From the NCBI GenBank assembly GCA_016702415.1, contig JADJEA010000001.1:1283001-1347000 (forward strand): a stretch of 64,000 nucleotides of DNA, written 5' to 3'. Below the pieces are notes generated by a model. It saw nothing but the letters and a program-made list of their open reading frames with translations. It did not search any database and was not told the DNA's origin. This document shows, piece after piece, positions 1-9,126 of the stretch. The stretch's first letter is position 1; each line of letters opens with the position of its first letter. Both the position numbers and the translations under genes were made by a program. This stretch comes from Nostocoides sp. Its GTDB lineage: Bacteria > Actinomycetota > Actinomycetes > Actinomycetales > Dermatophilaceae.

Positions 1-1
1 C

Positions 2-571
2 GAGTGCCTCAACAACACCATGCAGGGCAAGACGGCCATGTGGTATGACGCGACCTCCGCCGCGGGGTCGCTCGAATCCGCGGACAGCCCCAACAAGGGC
101 AAGTTCGGCTACGTCGCCGCCCCGGTGAACAAGACCGCGAGCTCGGGCTGGCTCTACACCTGGGCGTGGGCGATCCAGAAGGCGTCCAAGAACCAGGACA
201 ACGCGTGGAAGTTCATCGCATGGGCGTCCTCGAAGGAATACGAGGAGCTCGTGGGCAAGCAACTCGGCTGGAGCCGCGTCCCCGCCGGTAAGCGTGCGTC
301 CACCTACACCAACGCCGACTACCTCAAGGAAGCCGGTGCCTTCGCCGAGGCCACCAAGGCCGCCATCGAGGCCGCGGACCCGAACAATGCGGGCGTCCAG
401 AAGCGCCCGGCCCCGGGCATCCAGTTCATCGACATCCCGGAGTTCCCCGACCTCGGGACCAAGGTCAGCCAGCTGGTCAGCAGCGCGATCGCCGGCCAGA
501 TGACCGTCGACGCCGCCCTCGACCAGGGGCAGACCCTCGCCGAGGCCGTCGCCGCGAAGTACAAGAAGTAG
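2..571 (+). CDS. Polyol/sugar ABC transporter substrate-binding protein, C-terminal part
   Basis: This open frame enters from the left edge of the window, so only about the last 189 residues are present. They resemble the C-terminal lobe of family 1 extracellular solute-binding proteins: an aromatic stretch (GWLYTWAWAIQKASK), a DNAWKFIAWASS helix and a closing segment GQMTVDAALDQGQTLAEAV typical of the last helices. The next gene, a MalF-type permease, starts 4 bp after the stop, and a second permease, a polyol dehydrogenase and a xylulokinase follow. The context therefore suggests sorbitol, mannitol or arabinitol as ligand. The specificity is inferred from neighbours, not from binding-site residues. 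The signal peptide lies outside the window. Confidence 0.85.
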   Translation, partial: ECLNNTMQGKTAMWYDATSAAGSLESADSPNKGKFGYVAAPVNKTASSGWLYTWAWAIQKASKNQDNAWKFIAWASSKEYEELVGKQLGWSRVPAGKRASTYTNADYLKEAGAFAEATKAAIEAADPNNAGVQKRPAPGIQFIDIPEFPDLGTKVSQLVSSAIAGQMTVDAALDQGQTLAEAVAAKYKK

Positions 572-575
572 CTCC

Positions 576-1509
576 ATGACCGCGACCCCCACCACGGGGG
601 CCGGGGTCGCCAAGCCGAAGAGAAGCAGCCTCCAGCGCTCAGGTGCCTGGGCGCGGAGGATGCCTCTCCTTCCGGCGATGATCCTGGTCTTCCTCGTCAC
701 ACAGTTGCCGTTCCTGGTGACGATCGTCGCGTCGTTCATGAACTGGAATGCCTACTACCCCGACCAGCGGGGATTCGGCGGCCTCTCCAACTTCAAGACG
801 GTCCTGACGGACCCGGGCGCCCGAGGCGATCTGGGTCACCGTGCTCCTGACTGCGGCCATTGTTCTGATCTCGCTTTTCCTCGGCCTGTGCATCGCGCTG
901 CTGCTCGACCGGAAGTTCCGGGGGCAGGGCATCGTCCGAACCATGATGATCACTCCCTTCCTCATCGTGCCGGTGGCGGCCGCGCTGCTGTGGAAGCACG
1001 CGCTCTACAACCCGGAGTACGGCCTCCTCAACGGCATGCTCACGAAGGTCTTCGGGAAGGGCGCGCCGCAGCCGGACTGGATCAGCCAGCATCCCATGTG
1101 GTCGGTCATCATCGCGATCGTCTGGCAGTGGACGCCATTCATGATGCTCATCCTCCTGGCGGGCCTTCAGTCGCGGCCCATGGACGTCGTCGAGGCGGCC
1201 AAGATCGACGGAGCGAGCACCTGGCAGATCTTCACCCACATGACCCTGCCGCACCTGAGGCAGTACATCGAACTCGCCGGCCTGCTCGGGTCGATCTACG
1301 TGGTGCAGAACTTCGACCACGTCTTCACGATCACCGGCGGCGGCCTCGGGACGGCCAACCTGCCTTACTACATCTACCAAACGTTCTACACGGCCCACGA
1401 CTACGGACTCGCCTCGGCGGCCGGCGTGATCGTCGTGATCCTCACCAATATCGTCTCGACGATCGCGCTGCGGACGGTCTTCAGCATCTTCCGGGAGGAG
1501 AAGCGATGA
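576..1509 (+). CDS. Polyol ABC transporter permease 1 (MalF/SmoF type), frameshifted
   Basis: Membrane permease of the binding-protein-dependent transport family. The start at 576 gives an N-terminal cytoplasmic tail and a first membrane helix (PLLPAMILVFLVTQLPFLV). The frame breaks at about 821-823 and continues one base out of phase as AIWVTVLLTAAIVLIS. The second part carries the EAA loop that docks the ATPase (VEAAKIDGASTWQIFTHMTLP), further membrane helices and the end FSIFREEKR. The break lies in a G/C-rich run (gggcgcccgagg), and removing one base restores one continuous product of about 310 residues. A sequencing error is more likely than a true null allele. The stop overlaps the start of the next permease (ATGA). 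Confidence 0.8.
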
Positions 1510-2372
1510 GTACCAAGGTCGCCACGCTGTCCAATGGGCAGCAAGTCAACTTCAAGCAGCCGAGCCGCTCGGGGATGCTCCTGACGGCACTGGCGTGGAT
1601 CGTCGGATTCCTTTTCGTCATGCCGGTCCTGTGGATGATCCTGACCAGTCTCCACAGCGAACCCGACGCCGCCACCAACCCGCCGTCGTTCGCGGCGGGG
1701 CTGACGATGTCGGGCTACAAGGAGTTCTTCTCCACGCAGGGCGCGTGGCCGTCGCTCATCAACTCGGTCATGGCGAGTGTCATCTCGACCGCGCTGGTGC
1801 TCGTCCTGGCGTTCCCCGCGGCATACGCCCTCTCGATCCGGCCGGTGAAGCGTTGGAACGATGTGCTCTTCTTCCTGCTCTCCACCAAGTTCTTGCCGGT
1901 CGTCGCGGGCCTCCTCCCGATCTATTTGTTCGCGCAAAAGGTCGGCCTCCTCGACAACATCTGGCTGCTCATCCTCTTCTACACGGTGATGAACCTCCCG
2001 ATCGCGATCTGGATGTTGCGCTCCTTCCTCGCGGAGGTGCCCAGCGAGATGCTCGAGGCCGCCGAAGTCGACGGTGCCGGGTTGATCCTCACCCTGCGCA
2101 AGGTCGTCGCTCCCGTCGTCATGCCCGGACTGGCGTCCGCGGCGCTGATCTGCTTCATCTTCAGCTGGAACGAACTCCTCTTCGCCCGCGTCCTCACCTC
2201 GACGCGCGCGACGACGGCCCCGGTGTTCCTGACCGGGTTCGTCACCAGTCAGGGCCTCTTCCTGGCCAAGGTCTGTGCCGCCTCGCTGGTGGTGTCGCTA
2301 CCGGTGCTCATCGCCGGATTCGCCGCGCAGGACAAGCTGGTTCAGGGTCTGTCGATGGGTGCGGTCCGCTGA
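1506..2372 (+). CDS. Polyol ABC transporter permease 2 (MalG/SmoG type)
   Basis: Inner-membrane permease of 288 residues with about six hydrophobic segments, starting with a helix near residues 24-46 (MLLTALAWIVGFLFVMPVLW). The EAA loop for the ATPase is complete (EAAEVDGAGLILTLRKVV, followed by PG). The C-terminus ends KLVQGLSMGAVR, a typical MalG-type ending. It overlaps the upstream permease by ATGA and the downstream dehydrogenase by TGATG, so the operon is translationally coupled. No ATPase subunit is encoded here. It must be supplied from outside the window, as is common for actinobacterial MsiK-type shared ATPases. Confidence 0.9.
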   Translation: MSTKVATLSNGQQVNFKQPSRSGMLLTALAWIVGFLFVMPVLWMILTSLHSEPDAATNPPSFAAGLTMSGYKEFFSTQGAWPSLINSVMASVISTALVLVLAFPAAYALSIRPVKRWNDVLFFLLSTKFLPVVAGLLPIYLFAQKVGLLDNIWLLILFYTVMNLPIAIWMLRSFLAEVPSEMLEAAEVDGAGLILTLRKVVAPVVMPGLASAALICFIFSWNELLFARVLTSTRATTAPVFLTGFVTSQGLFLAKVCAASLVVSLPVLIAGFAAQDKLVQGLSMGAVR

Positions 2373-3853
2373 TGAGCGAGCCCGTCGCACTGAGCACGGC
2401 CACCCTCGGCGGGCTTCCCGCCGGGGTGGCGGTGCCGGCATACGACCGCTCGGGGGTCACCCCGGGCATGGTCCACTTCGGCGTCGGAGGGTTCTTCCGC
2501 GCCCACCAAGCGATGTATCTCGAGCAGCTGATGAACCAAGGCCGGGACCTCGACTGGGGCATCGTCGGCGTCGGCACCATGCCGGGCGATGCCCGGATGC
2601 GCGACGCGATGAAGGCCCAGGACTGTCTCTACACATTGGTCGTCAAGCATCCCGACGGCTCCCGCGATGCCCAGGTCATCGGCTCGATGATCGACTATCT
2701 CTTCGCGCCGGACGACCCGCAGGCCGTCCTTGACCGGCTGGCCAACCCGGCCACTCGCATCGTCTCGCTGACGGTGACGGAGGGCGGCTATCACGTCAAC
2801 CAGGTCACCGGGGAGTTCGACCCGAAGGGCGCTGCCCTCGAGGCGGACCTCGCCGGCGGTGCGCTGCCGCAGAGCGTCTTCGGGTTCATCACGGAGGCGG
2901 CGCGGATTCGTCGGGACGCGGGGACCGACCCGTTCACCGTCATGTCGTGCGACAACCTGCCCGGCAATGGTGACGTGGCCAAGAAGATGATCCTGGCCTT
3001 CGCGCGGATGAAAGATGCCGAACTCGCCGACTGGATGGGGGCCCACATCCCCTTCCCGAACTGCATGGTCGACCGGATCACGCCGGTCACCCAGCAGCCG
3101 GATATCGACGACCTGGCCGCACGCTTCGGCATCACCGACGCCTGGCCGGTGGTCTGCGAGCCCTACACCCAGTGGGTGCTGGAGGATCACTTCGCGCAGG
3201 GCCGGCCGGCATACGAACAGGTCGGGGTCCAGATCGTCGAGGACGTCGTCCCGTATGAACTGATGAAGCTGCGCCTGCTCAACGCCAGTCACCAGGCGTT
3301 GTGCTACCTGGGCTATCTCAGCGGATACCGGTACGCCCACGAGGTGTGCCAGGACCCGTTGTTCGTCCGCTTCCTCCTGGGCTACATGGAGACCGAGGGC
3401 AGCCCCACGTTGCCCCCGGTGCCGGGCGTCGATCTCGACGCCTATCGCCACCAATTGGTCGAGCGGTTCGCCAATCCGGAGGTGCGCGACACCCTCGCCC
3501 GGCTGTGCGCGGAGAGTTCGGACCGGATTCCCAAGTGGCTCGTCCCGGTCATCGTGGCCAATCTCGCCTCCGGTGGTCCGGTCGAGCGGTCCGCGCTCGT
3601 CGTCGCCTCGTGGGCGCGGTATGCCGAGGGGACCGATGAGCAGGGCGACCCCATCGAGGTGGTGGATCGCTTCAAGGACAAGGTGATGGCCGCGGCCGCC
3701 GCGCAGTCGGGCGACGATCTCGCGTTCATTCGCGACGCCGACTTCTTCGGCGGTCTGGCCCAAGACGAGCGGTTCACCGCGGCCTACCGGCGCTTCCTGG
3801 CCGACCTGCACGAAAAGGGAGCGCGGGCGACCCTGGAGGGACTGGAGAACTGA
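2372..3853 (+). CDS. Long-chain mannitol/arabinitol 2(4)-dehydrogenase family protein
   Basis: Cytoplasmic NAD-dependent polyol dehydrogenase of 493 residues, the normal size for the mannitol dehydrogenase family. The N-terminal Rossmann motif is HFGVGGFFRAH (about residues 30-40). The DRITP segment and KLRLLNASHQAL motif of the catalytic C-terminal domain, with the conserved Lys, are both visible. Start chosen at ATG 2372, which overlaps the permease stop. It would oxidise an imported polyol to a ketose. Together with the downstream xylulokinase the most economical pathway is D-arabinitol to D-xylulose to xylulose 5-phosphate. Mannitol to fructose or sorbitol to fructose remain possible, since the family cannot be assigned to one substrate from motifs. 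Confidence 0.9.
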   Translation: MSEPVALSTATLGGLPAGVAVPAYDRSGVTPGMVHFGVGGFFRAHQAMYLEQLMNQGRDLDWGIVGVGTMPGDARMRDAMKAQDCLYTLVVKHPDGSRDAQVIGSMIDYLFAPDDPQAVLDRLANPATRIVSLTVTEGGYHVNQVTGEFDPKGAALEADLAGGALPQSVFGFITEAARIRRDAGTDPFTVMSCDNLPGNGDVAKKMILAFARMKDAELADWMGAHIPFPNCMVDRITPVTQQPDIDDLAARFGITDAWPVVCEPYTQWVLEDHFAQGRPAYEQVGVQIVEDVVPYELMKLRLLNASHQALCYLGYLSGYRYAHEVCQDPLFVRFLLGYMETEGSPTLPPVPGVDLDAYRHQLVERFANPEVRDTLARLCAESSDRIPKWLVPVIVANLASGGPVERSALVVASWARYAEGTDEQGDPIEVVDRFKDKVMAAAAAQSGDDLAFIRDADFFGGLAQDERFTAAYRRFLADLHEKGARATLEGLEN

Positions 3854-3988
3854 GTCCGCCCGTCGGGCGACCGGCAGCGGCCGCGACCTGGGACGATGTC
3901 CCGGACGCGGTCGCTGCCGCTCGTCGGTGGGGACGCGGTTCGTCGCCACGCCACAGAAAACAACACCGCCATCGATGAGGAGCGTGTG

Positions 3989-5401
3989 ATGAGCAGCGGT
4001 TCGCTGGTCGCCGGGGTCGACAGTTCGACCCAGTCCTGCAAGATCGTCGTCTGCGATGCCGAGACGGGTGCCGTCGTCCGCACCGCGCGCGCCCCGCATC
4101 CCGACGCGACCGAGGTCGACCCGGGTGCCTGGTGGGCGGCGTGGGAGCAGGCGAGTGGGGGCGGCATACTCGATGGGGTCGAGGCGATCTCGGTCGGCGG
4201 GCAACAGCACGGGATGGTGACCCTCGACGCCAACGGCGACGTGGTCCGCCCGGCCCTGCTGTGGAATGACACCCGCTCGGCGGGCGCTGCTGCGGATCTG
4301 GTCGCGCAGTTCGGCGGCCCGGCCGCGTGGGCCGAGCAGATCGGGTTGGTCCCGGTCGCCGCGATCACCGCGACCAAGTTGTGCTGGCTGGCCCGCAACG
4401 AGCCCGCCAATATGGCACGTACCGCGACCTGCGTGCTGCCTCACGACTGGATGACCGGTCGCATCCTGCAGGCCGGTGGCGGGTTCACGGACTGGAGCAC
4501 CGACCGGGGCGATGCGTCCGGCACCGGCTATTGGTCGGCGTTCACGCAGGACTATCGCAGCGACGTGATGGAGTTGGCGATCGGCCGGACCATCGGCGTC
4601 CCGACGGTGCTTGCCCCCAACGCCGTCGCGGGCCGCACCGCGAGCGGGATGCTCGTCGGTCCGGGGACCGGCGACAATATGGGGGCCGCCCTCGGGCTCG
4701 GTCTGGCCCCCGGCGATGTCGTCGTCTCCCTGGGCACGAGCGGGACCGTGTTCGCCCGCCACGGGGAAGCCGTGGCCGACGCGAGTGGGGCGCTGCAGTC
4801 GTTCGCCGACGCCGAGGGTGGTTATCTGCCCCTTCTCTGCACGCTCAACGCGGCCCGGGTCATGAACGCCGGTGCGGCAATCCTCGGCGTCGATTTCGCG
4901 GAATTGGACCGATTGGCGCTGGCGGCGGAGCCGGGCGCCGGCGGTCTGACCCTCCTGCCCTACCTGGACGCCGAGCGCACGCCCAACCTTCCGGAGGCCA
5001 CCGGGACTCTGCTTGGCCTGACCCGGGCCAATGCCACTCCGGGAAACATCGCCCGCGCCGTCGTCGAGGGCATGCTCCTCAATCTCGTCGCCGGCGTCGA
5101 CGGATTGCGCGAGCACGGCGTCGCCGTCGAGCGGATCCTCGTCATCGGTGGTGCCTCGGTCTCGCCCGCGGTCCAGCAGATCGCGCCCCAGCTCTTCGGG
5201 GTGCCGGTCGCGGTGCCCGAGCCGGGGGAGTATGTCGGGATCGGTGCCGCCCGCCAAGCCGCCTGGGTCCTCTCCGGCGCGCCCGAGCCACCGCACTGGC
5301 CCGTCTCGATCGTCGCCGAGAGCGAGCCGACCGATCCCGAGGCCTCCGCGGGCATCGTCGAGAGGTACCGCCAGGCCGTCCACGCCCTCCACGGCCTCTG
5401 A
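3989..5401 (+). CDS. xylB: Xylulokinase (FGGY family carbohydrate kinase)
   Basis: FGGY sugar kinase of 470 residues. The phosphate-binding motif VAGVDSSTQSCKIVV is at the N-terminus, LLWNDTRS and DWMTGRI are in the first domain, and GTGDNMGAALGLGL and SLGTSGTVF are in the second. All are typical of XylB. ATG 3989 is preferred to the upstream start at 3896 because it is preceded by GAGGAG at about 3977-3982 and begins directly with the kinase fold. It phosphorylates D-xylulose from the preceding dehydrogenase and feeds the pentose phosphate pathway. The 135 bp gap to the dehydrogenase holds a small hairpin (CGCCC-GTC-GGGCG, 3857-3869). Confidence 0.9.
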   Translation: MSSGSLVAGVDSSTQSCKIVVCDAETGAVVRTARAPHPDATEVDPGAWWAAWEQASGGGILDGVEAISVGGQQHGMVTLDANGDVVRPALLWNDTRSAGAAADLVAQFGGPAAWAEQIGLVPVAAITATKLCWLARNEPANMARTATCVLPHDWMTGRILQAGGGFTDWSTDRGDASGTGYWSAFTQDYRSDVMELAIGRTIGVPTVLAPNAVAGRTASGMLVGPGTGDNMGAALGLGLAPGDVVVSLGTSGTVFARHGEAVADASGALQSFADAEGGYLPLLCTLNAARVMNAGAAILGVDFAELDRLALAAEPGAGGLTLLPYLDAERTPNLPEATGTLLGLTRANATPGNIARAVVEGMLLNLVAGVDGLREHGVAVERILVIGGASVSPAVQQIAPQLFGVPVAVPEPGEYVGIGAARQAAWVLSGAPEPPHWPVSIVAESEPTDPEASAGIVERYRQAVHALHGL

Positions 5402-5457
5402 CGGGCGTGGGTGGTGTCCGTTCGTCGGGGTGTCCGCCCCGGATCGGATGAGGTCGG

Positions 5458-6177
5458 ATGGCGCTGATCCGCGACGTCGAGACGCCGCTGGGACCGGCGC
5501 GCATTCATCGGTATGCCGCGGCCCCACCCCCCGCCAGAGTCTCACCCTCACGCGCAGGTTCACCTTCAGGCGAGGGAATGCGGAATCGGATGACGGTCGC
5601 GCGGCCGGTCCCGTCGGTCGGCACCGTGGTGCTCGGTCACGGCGCGGGCGGTGGGATCGGCGCCCCCGACCTCGCCCTCCTCGCGGAGACCCTGCCGGCA
5701 CTGGGCTACGACGTCGTCCTCGTGGAGCAGCCATGGCGCGTGGCCGGCCGGAAGATCGCGGGCCCGCCCCCGACCCTTGATCTCGCCTGGGTCGCCGTCC
5801 TCGGCGACCTCGACCGCACGGGTCCCCTCATCGTCGGGGGGCGCAGCGCGGGCGCGCGGGTGGCGTGCCGCACGGCATACGACACCGGCGCCGCGGGGGT
5901 CCTGGCCCTGTCCTTCCCCCTCCATCCACCGGGACGGCCCGAGAAGAGCCGGGCGGAGGAGTTGCGCGCGCCGGGGCGGCGCGGCATACCGATCCGGGTG
6001 GTCCAAGGGGAGCGGGATCCCTGGGGGAGCCCGGCCGCGGTCGGCGCGGAACTCGACCACCCCGAGTGGGTGGCGAGCGTCGCCGGGGCGCACAGTTTCA
6101 CGCGGCAACCGCGCGATGTCGCCGACGCCGTCGCGCGGCTGCTCCCCGAATTGATCGGCGGGGCGCCGGGGAACTGA
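5458..6177 (+). CDS. Alpha/beta-hydrolase of the KANL3/TEX30 (dienelactone hydrolase-like) type
   Basis: Protein of 239 residues. It carries VVLGHGAGGGIGAPDL (oxyanion-loop region), the nucleophile-elbow-like GGRSAGARVACR, and late segments QGERDPWG and GAHSFTRQPRDVADAV that supply the expected Asp and His. This layout matches the KANL3/TEX30-like hydrolases found as orphan genes in actinobacteria. The substrate is unknown. A proline- and arginine-rich insert near residues 22-45 is unusual. An internal ATG, MTVARP, could be the real start if the insert is not translated. It stands alone between the polyol operon and prfB. Confidence 0.75.
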   Translation: MALIRDVETPLGPARIHRYAAAPPPARVSPSRAGSPSGEGMRNRMTVARPVPSVGTVVLGHGAGGGIGAPDLALLAETLPALGYDVVLVEQPWRVAGRKIAGPPPTLDLAWVAVLGDLDRTGPLIVGGRSAGARVACRTAYDTGAAGVLALSFPLHPPGRPEKSRAEELRAPGRRGIPIRVVQGERDPWGSPAAVGAELDHPEWVASVAGAHSFTRQPRDVADAVARLLPELIGGAPGN

Positions 6178-6233
6178 CCGGCGGGTAGCAACGTGCGGGT
6201 CCGGCCGACGGGGCTGACGTAGGCTTGTCGCTC

Positions 6234-7361
6234 GTGGCCACCGACTTCCCGCAAGAGATCCGCGCCCTGCGCACGACCATGGCGTCCGTGCGCGAGGTCG
6301 TCGGACTCGACCGGTTGGCCTTGCGCATTGCCGATCTCGAGAGCAAGGCTGGGGCGCCCAACCTCTGGGACGACCCCGAGAGCGCGCAGAAGGTCACCTC
6401 CAATCTCTCCCGGGCCATCGCCGAACGCGACCGCATCCTCGAGATGGACGGGCGCATCGACGACCTCGAGGTGCTGGTCCAGCTCGGCCAGGAGGAGGAG
6501 GACGAGGCCACCATGGCCGAAGCCGAGCGGGAACTCATCTCGATCGGCAAGGCCGTCGGGGAACTCGAGGTCCGAACCCTGCTGGCGGGGGAGTACGACG
6601 AACGCGAGGCCGTCGTCACCATCCGCTCGGGCGCCGGTGGGGTCGACGCGGCCGACTTCGCCGAGATGCTGCTGCGGATGTATCTGCGTTGGGCCGAACG
6701 ACACGGCTATCCGACGAAGGTCCTCGACACCTCGTATGCCGAGGAGGCCGGCCTCAAGAGCGCGACCTTCGAGGTCAACGTCCCCTATGCCTACGGGAAC
6801 CTCTCGGTCGAGGGTGGGACCCACCGCCTCGTGCGGATCAGCCCCTTCGACAATCAGGGTCGCCGGCAGACCAGCTTTGCGGCCGTCGAGGTCATCCCGC
6901 TGATCGAGAGCACCGACCACGTCGACATTCCCGAGAACGAGATCAAGGTCGATGTGTTCCGGTCCTCCGGGCCGGGGGGCCAGAGCGTCAACACCACCGA
7001 CTCCGCCGTGCGGTTGACCCATATCCCGACCGGGATCGTCGTCTCGATGCAGGACGAGAAGTCCCAGATCCAGAACCGCGCCGCCGCTCTGCGTGTCCTC
7101 CAGTCCCGGTTGCTGCTCCTTCGCCGGGCGGAGGAGGCCGCGACCAAGAAGGAACTGGCCGGCGACATCAAGGCCAGTTGGGGTGACCAGATGCGCTCGT
7201 ATGTCCTCCAGCCCTACCAGATGGTCAAGGACCTGCGCACCGATCACGAAGTCGGCAATCCCGACAAGGTGTTCGACGGCGACATCGATGACTTCATCGA
7301 GGCCGGCATCCGGTGGCGCCGCGGCCAGGAGGCGGACGCGAGGGAGACCAGCCTCTCGTGA
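6234..7361 (+). CDS. prfB: Peptide chain release factor 2
   Basis: Release factor for UGA/UAA codons, 375 residues. The stop-codon recognition tripeptide SPF sits in RISPFDNQGRRQTSF, and the peptidyl-tRNA hydrolysis motif in SSGPGGQSVNTTDSAV (about residues 245-255). No in-frame UGA recoding site is present near the N-terminus, as usual for actinobacteria. GTG 6234 (reading MATDFPQEI) fits the family better than the TTG at 6225. The stop overlaps the GTG of ftsE (GTGA). Confidence 0.95.
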   Translation: MATDFPQEIRALRTTMASVREVVGLDRLALRIADLESKAGAPNLWDDPESAQKVTSNLSRAIAERDRILEMDGRIDDLEVLVQLGQEEEDEATMAEAERELISIGKAVGELEVRTLLAGEYDEREAVVTIRSGAGGVDAADFAEMLLRMYLRWAERHGYPTKVLDTSYAEEAGLKSATFEVNVPYAYGNLSVEGGTHRLVRISPFDNQGRRQTSFAAVEVIPLIESTDHVDIPENEIKVDVFRSSGPGGQSVNTTDSAVRLTHIPTGIVVSMQDEKSQIQNRAAALRVLQSRLLLLRRAEEAATKKELAGDIKASWGDQMRSYVLQPYQMVKDLRTDHEVGNPDKVFDGDIDDFIEAGIRWRRGQEADARETSLS

Positions 7362-8146
7362 TCCGCTTCGAGAATGTCACCAAGACCTATCCCCGGGGCA
7401 CCCGCCCGGCGCTCGAGGACGTCTCGCTGGAGATCGAGCGCGGTCAGTTCGTCTTCCTCGTCGGCCCGTCCGGGTCGGGCAAGTCGACCGTCCTTCGTCT
7501 GGTGATCCGCGAAGAACCGACGACCTCGGGGTCGGTCCTCGTCGCCGGTCACGACCTCGGGTTGTTGCCCCCGCGGAAGGTGCCCCGCCTGCGACGACAG
7601 ATCGGCACCGTCTTCCAGGATTTCCGCCTGCTGCCCAACAAGACCGTTGCCCAGAATGTCGCGTTCGCACTCCAAGTCCTGGGCAAGCCGAACCGGCTGA
7701 TCCGAACCCTGGTCCCCGAGACCCTCGCCGTGGTCGGGTTGGAGGGCAAGGGCCGTCGTATGCCGCACGAACTCTCCGGCGGCGAACAGCAGCGGGTGGC
7801 CATCGCCCGGGCGGTGGTCAACAAGCCGGCCGTCCTCCTCGCGGACGAGCCGACCGGCAACCTCGACCCGGCGACGAGCCTCGACATCGTCCGGCTCCTG
7901 GCGACCATCAACGCCTCGGGCACGACCGTCCTGATGGCGACGCACGACAATGTCATCGTCGATGAGTTCCGCCGGCGGGTCGTCGAGCTCGCCGACGGCC
8001 GCGTCGTGCGTGATGAGGCGCAGGGGCTTTATGTCCCCAAGGAGGCGCCTGTCCCGGCACCGGCACCCGAGCGCGATCCCGACGACCTGTGGAGCGATCC
8101 CGATAACGGCGACTGGGCCGACGAGATCGTGCGAGGGGAGGGCTGA
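7358..8146 (+). CDS. ftsE: Cell division ATP-binding protein FtsE
   Basis: ABC ATPase of 262 residues that pairs with FtsX to control peptidoglycan hydrolases at the septum. Walker A GPSGSGKST is at about residues 36-44, the signature LSGGEQQRVAIARA and Walker B VLLADEPTGNLD follow, and the switch region is MATHDN. Canonical FtsE ends near residue 225-230; here an acidic tail with DPDDLWSDPDNGDWADE is added, a feature of some actinobacterial FtsE proteins. GTG start overlaps the prfB stop, and ftsX starts 5 bp downstream. Confidence 0.95.
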   Translation: MIRFENVTKTYPRGTRPALEDVSLEIERGQFVFLVGPSGSGKSTVLRLVIREEPTTSGSVLVAGHDLGLLPPRKVPRLRRQIGTVFQDFRLLPNKTVAQNVAFALQVLGKPNRLIRTLVPETLAVVGLEGKGRRMPHELSGGEQQRVAIARAVVNKPAVLLADEPTGNLDPATSLDIVRLLATINASGTTVLMATHDNVIVDEFRRRVVELADGRVVRDEAQGLYVPKEAPVPAPAPERDPDDLWSDPDNGDWADEIVRGEG

Positions 8147-8151
8147 GCGGC

Positions 8152-9060
8152 ATGCGGTTGCGCTTCCTCGCAGGTGATGTCTGGGTCGGCCTGCGCCGGA
8201 ACCTCTCGATGGCGGTCTCCGTCGTCCTCGTCACCATGGTCTCCCTCTATCTCCTCGGCCTCGGCTTGCTCGCGCAGCGCCAGGCCGATGCGATGAAGGG
8301 CTACTGGTATGACCGGGTCCAGGTCTCGGTCTTCCTCTGCTCCCGTGGCTCGCTTCAGCCCAATTGCGGCGGCATGCCGGTCACCGAGGACCAGAAGGCC
8401 ACGATCAAGTCCCAGCTCGAGGAGATGAAGCCGCTGGTCAAGCAGGTCTTCTTCGAATCCGAGGAGGAGGCCTTCCAGCGGTTCAGCGAGCAGTTCAAGA
8501 ACACGCCCCTGGTCGGGAATATCAGTGTCGGCGACATCCCGTCGAGTTATCGGGTCCAGTTGTCCGACCCGACCCGCTACGAGGTCGTCGTCAGTGCCTT
8601 CCAGAATGCGCCGGGCGTCGCCTCGGTCCAGGACCAGGAAAAGGTCCTCAAGAAGTTCTTCACGGTGATCAACTACGTGACCCTCTTCGCCGTCATCGTC
8701 GCCGGGCTCATGGTGCTCTGTGCGACCTTGCTCATGGCGACGACGATCCGGCAGGCGGCGTTCAGCCGGCGGCGCGAGATCGGCATCATGCGGCTGGTCG
8801 GCGCGTCCAACTTCGCGATCCGCACCCCGTTCATCGTGGAAGTGCTCATCGCCGCCCTCGCCGGGGCCGCCCTCGCCATCGGGATGCTCTGGGCCACGGT
8901 CCATTTCATCTTCAACCGCTACCTGACCAACATCGTCCTCAACCAGGCGCTCATCTCCGCCAACGACGTCTGGGCGATCGCGCCCTATCTCGCCGGCGGG
9001 GTCGTGGCGTTGGCTGTCGTCACCTCGACGGTCACGCTCTGGAGGTATCTGCGGGTCTGA
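8152..9060 (+). CDS. ftsX: Cell division permease FtsX
   Basis: Membrane protein of 302 residues with the FtsX layout: an N-terminal membrane helix (about residues 20-45), a long extracellular domain, then three more helices. The extracellular domain carries the Cys pair in FLCSRGSLQPNCGGMP, typical of actinobacterial FtsX. With FtsE it transmits ATP hydrolysis across the membrane to a cell-wall hydrolase. In mycobacteria the partner is RipC. Here the next gene encodes a coiled-coil M23 protein, the likely partner. Confidence 0.95.
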   Translation: MRLRFLAGDVWVGLRRNLSMAVSVVLVTMVSLYLLGLGLLAQRQADAMKGYWYDRVQVSVFLCSRGSLQPNCGGMPVTEDQKATIKSQLEEMKPLVKQVFFESEEEAFQRFSEQFKNTPLVGNISVGDIPSSYRVQLSDPTRYEVVVSAFQNAPGVASVQDQEKVLKKFFTVINYVTLFAVIVAGLMVLCATLLMATTIRQAAFSRRREIGIMRLVGASNFAIRTPFIVEVLIAALAGAALAIGMLWATVHFIFNRYLTNIVLNQALISANDVWAIAPYLAGGVVALAVVTSTVTLWRYLRV

Positions 9061-9126
9061 CGGGCGACACCCCGAGACCGTGTCGTTGCCGGCGATCGAG
9101 GACGTTGCTCCCCTATCCTGACGCGG

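Noticed and set aside
2342..5734. Very long minus-strand open frame of about 1130 codons opposite the polyol dehydrogenase and kinase
   Set aside because: It is Arg/Gly/Pro/Asp rich, has no recognisable domain and mirrors two well-supported plus-strand genes; long antisense frames are normal at this GC content.
6225..6300. Programmed frameshift in prfB
   Set aside because: The reading frame is continuous from the start and there is no in-frame TGA near codon 25.
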